Shown in pieces: positions 25,011-37,000 of a DNA stretch of 64,000 bases. The stretch covers positions 20,217 to 84,216 of the forward strand of contig QANT01002974.1 of assembly GCA_003254885.1 (NCBI GenBank). Reading direction: 5' to 3'. Position numbers and translations under genes: made by a program. Source of the stretch: Purshia tridentata (lineage: Eukaryota > Streptophyta > Magnoliopsida > Rosales > Rosaceae). Within the stretch, counting starts at the first letter, position 1; each line of letters starts with the position of its first letter. A model generated the notes under the pieces. The model did no database searches and had not been told where the DNA came from. It was given only the letters and a program-made list of their open reading frames with translations.

Positions 25011-28000
25011 AGAAATTTCCTATTTAATTATTAAACCATAAAAAAAATGGATGTTGAATATCTTGTAAATATTGGCCTGGCCATAAGGGTAACAAATAAG
25101 TGAGCAAAAGAAATGTCAAAAAGATTGAAATTCTAACCTTCACAGGTGTTGGGTTTTCTGGTCTTGGTTTCAGAACATGCTCACCAAGAACAAAGTTTTG
25201 AAGTCTCCACACATATGCCTGGGCAGTATCCATATGACATGTAACCACATTGCACCAATCTCGCTCTCTTATTTCAGCTGAAATTTATTTTTTGCATGAA
25301 CAAAATAAGCAAAATTGCTAATTTTTATAGATGAAAACGTAAAACAAGTCATTGATCACAGAAGGTTTCAATGAAATTGTTGCACTTCAAGTTAAAGATG
25401 GCTCTTCATGATAAAGAAGAAGATAGTGTACGTAAATAAGATCGTATGTAATAAATTGAGGTAACAATAATTAGATAAAAATCTTACACCATCGCAGAAG
25501 TCATTAACAGCTCTTACTAAAATCTGGGAAATATGTGGTTCAATGTATACATGAGCAATCACTAATAATTAGATAATGGACTGGTCGTCCATTTTCCCTG
25601 TACTTCCTTGGTTGTTTTCCTTATTACAATTTTGTTGAGGTTAGCTGACACCAAATTCAAATATATATTGAAATATTTGCTCGGCAGGTCATATATTGAG
25701 ATATAGGACTAATTTCTAGTATTTCAGTTAGAAGTGCTATTAAAATTTAAAATGAAACGAGTAAGCATAAAATTAACACCTAGAGGAAGACCTTACCACA
25801 ATCAAAAGCAATGACAGGCTTCAGTTTTATCTCTTCTTCCTAGAAGGTAAGAAAAACAGAAATTATATAGTCAATCCATCTGCTTGCTGAAATAGCACTA
25901 TTTGTCAATATAAGGTTCACATAATGAAATGTATCTTCTAACCATCAACCACTGTGGTATAAAAGTCTAGCGATGGTGCATGGTTGGTATTGCATGCAAA
26001 TCCTACTGTGGATACTTTACTAACTACCAGGTTTATCAGACCATAACCTAAAAATAGAAAATTATTAATTTAATTTTACAGGAAATAGACTAGCTTTTTG
26101 TACAGTATATACTCTGTGGTTAATAAGACAATTATACATTACTTTACCCGCAGAGTATCCACCACAATACAATATGACATGAGAAGGTGAAACACTTCAG
26201 AAGGGAGCAAAACATGTGGGAAAAGGAGAGGGAGGAGGGAAAAAAACCAAATATATACACTTAGGCAAATACTCGAATCCAACAGTTCCCTAGTTCAAGT
26301 AACAAATATTATACATAATGCGTTAATTAACTTGGAAGATGAAAATGTAGTGGATGGATTCGTCCAAAACATTTCTAGTTTTAAATTTTTTTAAAAAACT
26401 GGAGAAATATTGATCCAACATTTTCCATTATCCAAGTGCATCCAAAATAATAATAATAATAATAATGATAAGTTAATTTCTCCTTTATGAAGTCAGTAGA
26501 AAGAGAATAAAAATGGCATGAAATCAGCATATATCTCATGATCAGAACAATCATGGTCATTTCAAACAAAAGCAATCAGCCCATCAACTATGCTTTTCGG
26601 CCTAATCTTAGAACCTAGAAGGACCTAACTGAAATAAAACATAAAGCATTACATCAACCATTCACCTCACCCAGGCATATCCCTGCCAATACAACATGGC
26701 ACAGGTAATGGTATGGCTACCAAACACTCTAGTACGTGGAAAGCCTTTTGAAACAAATAAATCTCACACTTGGATACATATCCACATCCTATATGCATAC
26801 CTGAGTCCATATAACATAGTAATAACTTATCAATTAATAACAATTATAGGAAATAGAAACATTTGAGGAAAAAAGAAGTACAATGAAAGATGAACAGCAC
26901 ATTCATCCATGCTCAAAATTTTAAATTCAATATTCCTCTTCAATAAGAATTCATAAAGAATGATAAATGTTACAAGCAACACCAAAACAACTCTAAAACT
27001 AATATATACGCTTTCATTAAATTTTGAGTGCATAGACAATATTGTTGTCCAAGGACAACAAAGTCTTACACTCACAAAAGAATGTGAATAAAAAACAAGA
27101 ATACTCAAGTTAGTTATAATAGGTACTGTAAATAAAGGAAAATTACTGTAGATCTCAGCTATACCTTCATCCTCAGTTTCTTTGCTCGTTTGGATACATG
27201 ACGTTGAGAGAGCTCTCTACTTTGCTGATCCTATTCACACCATGCAACTAAATAACAATACTATATTGAATAAAATAAAGTGAATATTCGTTTGTAAACA
27301 AATAGTAGAGTAGAATTAAGCACACACATGCTTGGAGATGAATGTATTATTATAATCGTACATGGGATATGGCATGTTTGTACAAGAAAGCTACAAAAGG
27401 GTTTTGATTGAGTATTGTCAAACTAATATTCCATGATATCAAAATTCCAATTTACCAATTTACGAGAAAAAAAAAAAAAAATCAGTATCATGATTGCCAT
27501 ACTGCATTACATATCAGCTTGTTGCACACTAAATCCAAAAAGTGATACAATCTAACATTAGAATGAGCTATTTTTGGACTGCTAGAATTCAAAAGGGCAA
27601 ACATATAGAACAATGAAAGATTAGTACCTAGGCAATGTGAACAAGCTAAGGACTACAAACAAGGGGAATATTATGAAGCAATTTCAAGCTGGGAATGACA
27701 ACAAAATGTACTTCTTTCCAATTGTGACCCATTACTCCAAGAGCGAAAAAGAGGAACAGTGGCTGGTGGCTGCATGTGCATGAAGACAAATGGTAGGGCT
27801 GAAGGATGAAAGCCTGAAACTTTGGTTTTGTTAAGGTCAACTTTCAAGGTCTGTTTAGCATGTGTGGGTCGAGTGAAAATCGGTTTTTAATTGATATTTT
27901 TATCTTCCCCATTGGTTCTAAAGAATGATCACAATTGACCCATGCACATCTTATGCACACAATTTATATGTAACACTACAAAGAGAGGATGTGAGAAAAA

Positions 28001-31000
28001 TAAACGGCAAACATCTCCAACTTCTATAAGAATTGTTAAGTGCAAAAACAAAAACAAATGACTGAGTTCAAACCTGCATTACAGAGAAAAGGCGAAAGGC
28101 ACGATCCTGACCAGCTGATAGAATGTGTCTCCCATTTGCATAAAATCTAAAATAAAAATTAACGAATGAATTTAAAAAAAAATTATGTTGAAATGCAACC
28201 AATTCCCTCAACAAAAACCAATGGCAAAGCTTCAGAGAAAAACATAAAACTTTTACAAGTGACTTGGTACATAAATCAAAGTAAAGTTAGATTTGTACAG
28301 TAGAAAAACTACAGGATAAAGATAAACATCAAAAAATAAAGAAAAAGATTGTGAAAGAATTTATATAAGCACCACAAAGCAACATAGACATATGGAAGGT
28401 CACAAGATCAATGGGATCCTATAAGCACCAGAATTCACCTAAAACTATAACAATGCTGGCAGAATCTAAAAGTTCACACTAAAATCAATATGAAAAGTAT
28501 TATACCTTATGCATTGCGGAGGGGCACTATGACCACTTCTAAAGCGTAAAAGACGAGGATCTCCATCGCTTGTGTCAAAAATCCACATCTACAGGGACAT
28601 AAAGATTCAAATATTGATCAATTTTACACCACAAGAAAAATCAAGGTCAACTAATATTTTATTTTTTGACAAGTAAACGGTAATCCAATAATGATAATAT
28701 GCAATACCTAGCAGTGTCTCACTCTTCAATCATTAATAAATACAATGTTTGAGCTAACAAGGTAGAATCTTAGCTTCATTGTTAGAAAAAATGAAAAACA
28801 ATGACAATCCAGAAAGAACCTTGAGCCGACAAAAAAAAGGTTTAATAAATACAATTGATATCCCTATGCTTGAATTACTATCTACAAACATGGATAATCT
28901 GAAGCAGCAGAGTTGTCATGTTCTCATAAAAAGGCTTCTTTGCTTGATGAAGGAAATTGTGTTCAATTATGGTTATATGGTTCTTCAAAGTCTTAAGTAT
29001 CCACTTATAATCTCTCATTAAGGCAACATTATAATGACCAGGTTATGTTCTGCCTACAGAGTTTAACAAGTAAACTAAAAGCAATTTTTATTTTTATTTT
29101 TCTGAAGGAAACCAATAAAGAACAATAAATTACTTACTTTAATGGAATTATCTGATGACGAACTCATTAACACAGGTTCATTCACAAAAAAATGCAGTGA
29201 AAGTATGGAACCATCATGGGCCTCTTTTATAACTGATTGAAGCCTTCTCTTTTCAAGATTCCATATGCTTATGACGCCAGAAGAACCTCCAGATGCTAGA
29301 AGAGGCTGCCCATCTAAAAAGGAGGTATATATTGTAAGCAAAAATTTGTCACCGACTTAACAGGTGATCATAAAAATAAAAGTCATAACTCTTTTCTTTT
29401 TCTTTGTTTCTCTATAGTAACAATTTAAAAGTCATAACTCAAGAAGGAACAATTGAGAACTACATATGAAACATACTTGAAGCTTGATGCCCACAGAAAT
29501 TAAAGAAAATAGATTTATTGGAAGACAGGAAACAGCAAGAAAAATTATACTTATTCCAAAATTATTATGGCAGAGGAGTCTTTTATTGATAATATCGTTA
29601 TGGAAAAGCATATTAAATCTTCCCTGTATGACAAACTAAATTTGTAATAATCCAAATTCTTAAAAGAAAGTATTATGCCTTTCCATCTAAATTGAAGAGA
29701 TTAATATGCTATTCCTTGTAGAAATGGCCTAGCAACCTATTGATCCTTCGCAGGGAATCTTTTTTTAAATCCTAAATAATGCTCACCTCAACTACTACCA
29801 TGATGAGACACTCACCTGATGGTTACACAAACATTATGCGCAAAAATTTCATTTCTCTTAGAGTAATAAGAAATTATCTGGTTAATGGGAATGAACCTTT
29901 ATTGTCATTTGGGCCAAAAAACTTAGTTCCTAAGACTTTACCATATTATTATTTTTATTTAACGAGAGAATTTGACCAAAGTGTGATTCATCTATTTACT
30001 CGTGCATTTGTTTCAAACCCCATTTGATAGTAATTCTTGTGGAAAATATTTCTATAGTACCACTTTAACAATGCGTTACACTTCACCATAATACTAATAT
30101 CTTTTATATTTTTTTATTGTTTGGTAATTAAGAGCAAAGCAGAAATACTTCTATAGTATGAAAGCCTAATCCAAAATCTTTTTAAGCGCCATGGTAAAAC
30201 AGTAACGCATATATTAATATAAACCAAATGCATGACATTCTTACCTGTGCTGAAAGATAAGGCAGTAACAGCACCTCGTGTCGAATGAGTAAATGTGACT
30301 AATTCTTCATCATAACGAATGTTGTGAACATGAATTTTTCCATCAGCACAACCAACTGCAACGATATCTAGTGCAGGAGATGAAACACAACTGCAGATAG
30401 AAGATTTCCATCCCTTGAACTCATAGAGTTTTTTCATTGTATTGATATTCCACAACTGCAGAGAACCTTCCTGGCTCCCAATAATAACCTGTACGGATCA
30501 TAATGAGGGTTTTATTTTAAATTGGAAGGATAAGAGAAGTACACATGAAATTTAATAATTGAATATTCATGATTATTTTGTTCTGAAAATTTCACTAGAA
30601 CTTCTTTAAGAAAAGAGCAGTTACCTTATTTAGGTAGGTATCCGGATGCATTATAATGCTAGGAGTAAAGTTGTTGTCTAACTTGATATTTCCAAATGGA
30701 GCAAGATTCTGATCAATTCCTTTAAATGCCCATATGAACAGATTACCTTCAACATCAACACTTAAGATATGCTCTCCAAACAATAGCAACAAATTGACCT
30801 TCGCATTATGGCTGCTCCACGTTGCTACCTGTACAGTATCATATTATTAGACAGGAAGTACAGTCCATCAAAAGCTTCTGAGAACAGACAAAGATGACTC
30901 CCAGTCTCCTCCTTGGCGTAATAATTATAAGATTCTATCCAAGAGCTATGAAATGAGGATGGCAGCTTTTTCATAAGAAATGCTAGAATGACAGCATTTA

Positions 31001-32976
31001 GCTTTGGTTTGAGAATCCTCCAAACCCAATTCGCACACCCAGGCTTGAAACTGGAGCCTCCTGCCGAACCCCACAATTTTTAGAAGACAAGAAACACTAA
31101 CAAATGCTAGGGTAGGTACCTTGAGGGGGGTTTAAACCTCAGACCACTTGGGAGCAAACCAAAGGCCTGACCATTCCAACTGACCCCTCGTTGGTGTTAA
31201 TCCATACTAATTTGATTTTACAAAAACAGGACAAATCCAACTCCCTTATATCATACAGGTCATCTAGTGTGGTTGGTTTCATGTTTTACGCAAGTTATCA
31301 TTTAAAAACAAATCAAACAAACATATTCTGACAAGATGACCATATGTCTATTCACACTATTTCTTAGATTCATCCCGAATGGATCTCTTACTTGTTGAGA
31401 TAGTAGCCCAAAAGCAGTATGCCTATAATTGATTTCTTTTGTGTAATACTAATCCATTTGTTCCTGATTAAAGAAAGGAATTCCTATAACTCCAATGAAC
31501 AATGTAAATAAAACTAATACAAGCATCAGAAATAGCAGAGTATTATTAGACGTATAGTTCCCTATCTATAATGTTGATATTAACTGAAATATTGGAGGAA
31601 TCCCCTTTGATGGGTATAAAAAATAATTACAATTCCCCTTCCCTTTTCAGAAGAAAAGGAAGATCCAGACAAATTGTAGAAAATTTTTAAAGCAAACATA
31701 CATTCAAGAGCAATACCAAAGAATTAGATTCAAGCCAAACCACAAAGCAGAAAAAGAAAAAGGCTCAACCTTCCACTAAGAAAACAAACCCGAAGAGAAA
31801 GAAAAAAAACAAAAAAAAAAGGAAGTTCCTGTATAGCACCAATATGGAAGTCACTCTTTCCACATCTTCAGCCTTCCATCCATATGAGTTTTCATGATAT
31901 AAATAAAAGTTACTACCATTTGACTAAGGAAGCAAACAAAAAATCATCAGTCCAATTCTTAAATTCACATTTAAAATGAAGAGGGACAAAAGGGGGAAAA
32001 AAAAGAACTCTGAAACCAACAAACCATCCAAGGGTGAAGGGGTATATTGGGATTTAACACGGAGGAAAGGGGACTGATTAAGAAATATTCATCATTAGTC
32101 AAATAAATAGATGGAAAAGAAACCATGGACCAACCTGATGAGCTCGCTTAAAAACAGCTATATCACTTCCATACGCAGCAAATGTGTACTCACGGTAGGA
32201 AGCAAGAGCTCTTATCTTCTTCGGCAATTGTGGACCTTCACAAATAATAAAATAGTTAACATTATTAAACTGCATGACCAAATCCAATAACCCATAAAAA
32301 ATGCAGTAAAACTTTATTTTTGGAATCAAAGTTATTAAAAAAAAACAACAAAAAGACAACATTTTGCTCCCCCTGAAACATTGACATTGTTGTGACTTTG
32401 CATCGCGAAAGAAACTTTTGTTCCATATGACTACTGTTTATGTTATCAAAAAAAAAATATTACTACTGTTTATAAGAATTATAAGCTATAGAACACTTTC
32501 TACATATTCGAGAATATAATTAATCAAACAAAAACGTAAAATTTGCAAGAATTTAGACAATTGTATTGGCAAATTATTCTAATTTTTTCATTAATACTAC
32601 TATAATTAATTCCAAAATTAAAAATATATACTTTAAATGATATAAACACATTATCTTGCAAATTTAAACAAACTTGAAATGATAAACAAAGGGAACTTAC
32701 CAACGAGGACTAAACTGAGTTTTGCGCACTACAAAGAAAAATTAAATTAAAAAAAGTTATAAATATCAATGAGAATCAAAATTGTAACTTGAGCTTAACA
32801 GAAGTAATAGTAGTATCAAATGAGTACGGAATCCAATAAATTAAGATTACATTGTAGACTTGGAAGGCCTTGCCGACGCTGACAGTGACAAATGTTTCGG
32901 TGCCGAGGCGCTGAACAGAGAAGGGCACAGAGCTGGTTGTGTAACCGATTGCTCTGTACGGCTCGAAGATGCCCAT
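21756..32976 (-). CDS. UTP21: UTP21/WDR36 homologue, SSU processome WD40 protein
   Basis: Eighteen minus-strand exons: 32851-32976, 32701-32728, 32135-32235, 30625-30828, 30245-30488, 29138-29313, 28506-28588, 28074-28146, 27165-27230, 25797-25839, 25138-25277, 24571-24783, 23772-23856, 23372-23666, 22903-23164, 22534-22750, 22212-22516, 21756-21905. The total is 2811 bp (936 aa), close to the family's usual length. The N-terminal two thirds carry WD40 repeats that form two propellers (for example [43 protein letters not shown]). The C-terminal Utp21 domain includes [24 protein letters not shown] and the end [13 protein letters not shown]. In other eukaryotes the protein belongs to the UTP-B subcomplex, which binds the U3 snoRNP and processes pre-18S rRNA in the nucleolus. 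The ATG begins [11 protein letters not shown] and directly follows a GA-dinucleotide leader. No disruption is seen. It is convergent with the cyclase, with stops 524 bp apart. Confidence 0.95.
24940..25001. repeat. poly-A run with one ambiguous base
   Basis: About 60 A residues with a single N at 24956, lying in a UTP21 intron (between the exons at 24571-24783 and 25138-25277). It is probably a sequencing or assembly uncertainty. On the coding strand of UTP21 it reads as poly-T. Confidence 0.9.
31105..31197 (-). mobile_element. SINE-like tRNA-derived fragment in a UTP21 intron
   Basis: Read on the minus strand, GGGGTCAGTTGGAATGGTCA resembles a Pol III A box and GAGGTTTAAACCCC, about 40 bp later, resembles a B box. 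This spacing and order are typical of the head of a plant SINE. It lies in the 1.3-kb intron between UTP21 exons 3 and 4. No poly-A or poly-T tail was clearly delimited, so the ends are approximate. Confidence 0.4.
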
Positions 32977-33130
32977 TCTCTCTCTCTCTCTCTCTCTCTC
33001 TCGGTTTTCTGAAGCTTTCAGAAAGACAAGTAGAGCATGGAAACGCCAAGCGAGAGAGAGGCAGTGAGGGTTTAGGGTTTAGGCAAAACGGTGCGTTTTT
33101 AGGGACCCAAGCTCCCAAACGTCACTCGAT
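32977..33130 (-). promoter_or_regulatory. GA-rich leader upstream of UTP21
   Basis: On the coding strand a run of GA dinucleotides (32977-33002) abuts the UTP21 start codon. A second short GA patch lies at 33052-33061. Beyond it is a GGGTTTAGGGTTTAGGC-type element on the plus strand (33068-33083), a telobox-like motif (AAACCCTAAA on the coding strand). Teloboxes are known to be enriched upstream of plant ribosome-biogenesis genes, which fits UTP21. Confidence 0.55.
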
Positions 33131-34020
33131 CAATTCATTACCATTGGAAATAACCGGGCCCGCCAAGCCCAATAAATGCCCCTTTTTGTTCTACAGTTCT
33201 ACTCTATTATAAATAAAACCTGTTTGATGATAAAAAAAAAATGTCTAGAAGTCTAAAACATTTCTCCATTTAGTTCAGTTTTAAGTTAGAGTGTCTCCAT
33301 TTAGTTCAGTTTTAAGTTAGAGTGTTTCAAATATTTATTCACCAAGTGATGCAGCAATTATTAAATATGATCTACTAGATGCCTTATCTACTGCTAATAA
33401 GTAAAATTTTGACATGTATACCAACACTCAATGAAAAGTTCAGTAAATTGTAAATATAAATTACAATCGTTAATTACAATCGTTAATTTCGAATCAAGTG
33501 CACTATAACATAAAATGGAACTGTAGCATCAACAAATGATTTCGTCTCTATGTAAACATGTTTGTGCTTAACATACTCCGTATGTGCAATTAAAAACCAA
33601 ACTTTAACCTGTCGATTATCAAAACAGGACAAAAAATCATTATAAACGTTTAGTAACCATGATAGATTGCTTAGATTGGATTAGGATATTATCCCTTAAT
33701 TTAGAAGAAGGTTCAGATAATAAATTTCTTGATTCCCAACAAATATTCCAAATAGTCAAGAAAATTCAAATTACTTGGCAAAGGAGTAGGAGTACATGTA
33801 CAAGGGGGGACCTAAAAAACCCTTTTAGATATTTGTTTATCTGTGCACGAAATAGTAGGTAATTAATATAAATAAAACATCCAACACCATTCCATTTTCT
33901 AGCTGCTTCTTTTGCTTTTCTTGAACCAACCATGTGTACAGAAGTTACAAGGAGACCAGATAAAAATCCTACAAAAAACGGGAGGCAAATGAACAGAAGC
34001 GCATAAACGCAGTGCATCCA
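33131..34020. other. intergenic, UTP21 promoter side to RPN13 3' end
   Basis: About 890 bp with no gene recognized. A short direct duplication, TCCATTTAGTTCAGTTTTAA, occurs near 33264 and 33296 (period about 32 bp). The part next to 34020 is probably the RPN13 3' UTR. A minus-strand open frame at 33766-34017 has hydrophobic content but no family signature. Confidence 0.6.
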
Positions 34021-37000
34021 CTACTTGGACTCATCCATGGGATCATTACGATTACAAGATTCAGATCTTAAATCCTTGTTGTCTTGCCTCAACTCCTCAG
34101 ACGCCGATGTTTTCGAAACTGAATCCTCAAGTGCCTCAAGAAAGGACAATACAGTCAACTTGTCTGCAAGAAAGAGAAGTAACAGAAGTAACAATAAGGA
34201 ACCATATATGGATGAATCACTAGATAGATTGATGTCAAGCTCCATCCATATGCTGCCAGACTTCTATCTTTACCCAGAATACCAAAGCATCTACGAAAAC
34301 TCAAGCCACCTGCACTCTGCCACTCAAGCACTACAATATTAAACCCATCAGGCCATGAGGTCATCAACAACAACCTTGCCTCATCCACGGTCTCAACCTG
34401 TACCCACCAAAACCAGCTACTTACTGAAAAAACAATAAAAGTAAACCCCAATTTCTGCCCAATCACCCACCCACAGCCTCACCTCATCACTGTCTCAACC
34501 CAAACCCACCACAACCAGCTACTCCTTACTGAAAAACCACTAAAAGTAAACCCATATTTCTGCCCAATCACCAACCACAGACCCACCTTGCTACTTCCAT
34601 CAAATGCCCAAGCTTCCACAGCCACCATATCCTGAATCCAAATGCTCAAAGTAATCAGCCAAACCTACAACCATTGCCTTTGAGACCCACCTCCTCCTTT
34701 TACTAACCCATCATAAAAACCCACATATCACAGAACAAACATCAAATAAAATCCAGAACCAAAAAATTATTATCGAGGAAAGATTACTTGACTAGATAAA
34801 TGGGTTGGCTTTAATATTTGGATTCCAGTTTAGGTGGGAAAGGTCTTGGATCATGAGTGGGTTTGTGGACGATGCAAAGAGGAAAGTGATATGACTTTAT
34901 AGTAGCTGATTTTTGAGATTATGCTTCAACTTAATGATGCGATAAGGTGGTGTGAACAAGCATGGTATAATCTCTTTTCTTCTTTTCTGATAAATAACAA
35001 ATATGACAGAAGGATGATGCTAGAATACTTTTTTAAAGACAAGTACAGTAAAATAGAATGATGATGGTGGCAGCGTGCAAAAGGATGGATAAGAAAAGTG
35101 CAATTTTCAATTTCAAAAAAAATTTACAGTTTAATGAAGTTGCTGTGGACAAAAATACTCATCCACCTGTCACGTAAAAAAATAATTAATTTGCAAATAA
35201 CATTGTCACAAAGTAACACAGCTAAATAGCCTAAATGTAATCCGATTTAGAGGTAATCTGATCGCTGACTCAGGGAACCTTGATGGGGCCTGGTGTGGTC
35301 ATTTCTGACACAACATTTAGCATAAAGGAAGGAAAATTAGAAAAGTGGATTAGATAGTAAGGATGGAGAGAATTTGTTTCCCTCAGGTTTTTAGTATGCA
35401 ACAAAGGAAGGCAATGAGATTCTCTATGGTATAGCACACAGAAGGAATGAAAATGAGAAACTACTGATATCTTTATCATTCTATTCCTTTTTTTTCCCCC
35501 TCACCAAACCAAAACCTAATATGATGAGGGTGAAGGAGTGAAAATCCAAGTTGTAGTGTTTCCATCTTTCTTTCCTTCTCAATCCATCAACATTTGACAG
35601 ATATGAACATGGTGGGTTTAGGTGGGATGCCTCACTCACCCCTCCAATTTTCCCCTTTCTCCACTCACCCCCCTCCCTTCCTCTAATCCTCCCTACAAAT
35701 TGTAGTGTAATTGTTAAGATGCAACGTCCAAGTAGTTGATGATGCTTCTCACATGCTATTATGTATTATTGTCAAGTTATTAGGGAAGTCTCAATTTAAA
35801 TCCAACTCGATGACTTTGATTATATTGAAGAAAAATAAAAATTTCATCCAACAAGCATGATAACAACACAAAAGCACAGACTAAATTTAGTATAATAGCA
35901 AGCTTTAAGATTCTGCTGATGTGGATTGCTTACATTTACTTGGGTCAATACCAAACTGAGATAAATCTATCTGTCCTGTTCGAAGTACCTATAAATATTT
36001 GGGGAAAGATAAAACAAAGTTTAGAATGATGACGATGAAGATAAAAGAAAGAAACAAAGTCACCCTTCTTAAACAAAAGAACAACAATAAGATTTCAAAA
36101 GATGAGGTTCCAGATTCTTACATAAGTAAATGAATTCACTTGTTCACGGAACGGTGGACTCTGCAGCAACTCCAATATATCCTCTGGAGACCATTGACCC
36201 TGCAACCTCAATAAATCAAACAATGGAGCAAAATTAAAGTATAAGAATTCTGAAAACTCAAACACCAGAATGTTGCATACCTCAGGTAAGTAAGATACTA
36301 AAGTCTGTTCCAGTGGCAATGTCTCAATCAATGGCATAATCAAATCAGGTTTCAATATATCCTCCAAAGTCAAGCCTAGTGCAACAAAAGACAAGACACA
36401 AGATTAGAGCCATATCACATTTTAGAAAAGTAATTTAAAAGCAAAAATAACAGTATTAAGTAGTATTAATCACAAAAGTCCTGATGTAATCCCTTTGAAA
36501 CTGTTGAAATAACGAGAACTAAAAAAGATCATATTTTCACCTTCATCTGGATCCCCACCACTACCTGAAACAAGTATCATCACATAAGAAGTGTCAGAGC
36601 CTAGAGATTAAATGAAAAAAGAAACTAACATAAAAATATATACTTTGAGGAGAAAGCTTTATACCTTCAGGCTCAATGTTACTTAAGATTCTTTGAAGAT
36701 CTTCCAGCTTCACTGGGCCAGATGAAGAGGTTACATCGCCACTTACTTCCACACCTAAGTTTGGTTCCACCAAGAGTCCAGCTCTGGAAGACATAACACA
36801 AATCGTATTAGATAAAAGTACTGAAAAGGCCTTACACAGAGATTTAAATAACAATAAGAAAGGTAATGGCCTTCCGACGAATTAACTACGTAATCATAAT
36901 TCCTTTCAGAAACAACCAGTTTTGGTTAAATTCAGGAATGGTTCAACTCATGAATCAGACTTTATAGGACTGTTACAAAATTAGTACTTAAAACAATTGC

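Noticed and set aside
33766-34017. 83-codon hydrophobic open frame just after the RPN13 stop
   Set aside because: It lies in the likely 3' UTR of RPN13, in the same orientation. I found no homology cue or start context supporting a separate gene.
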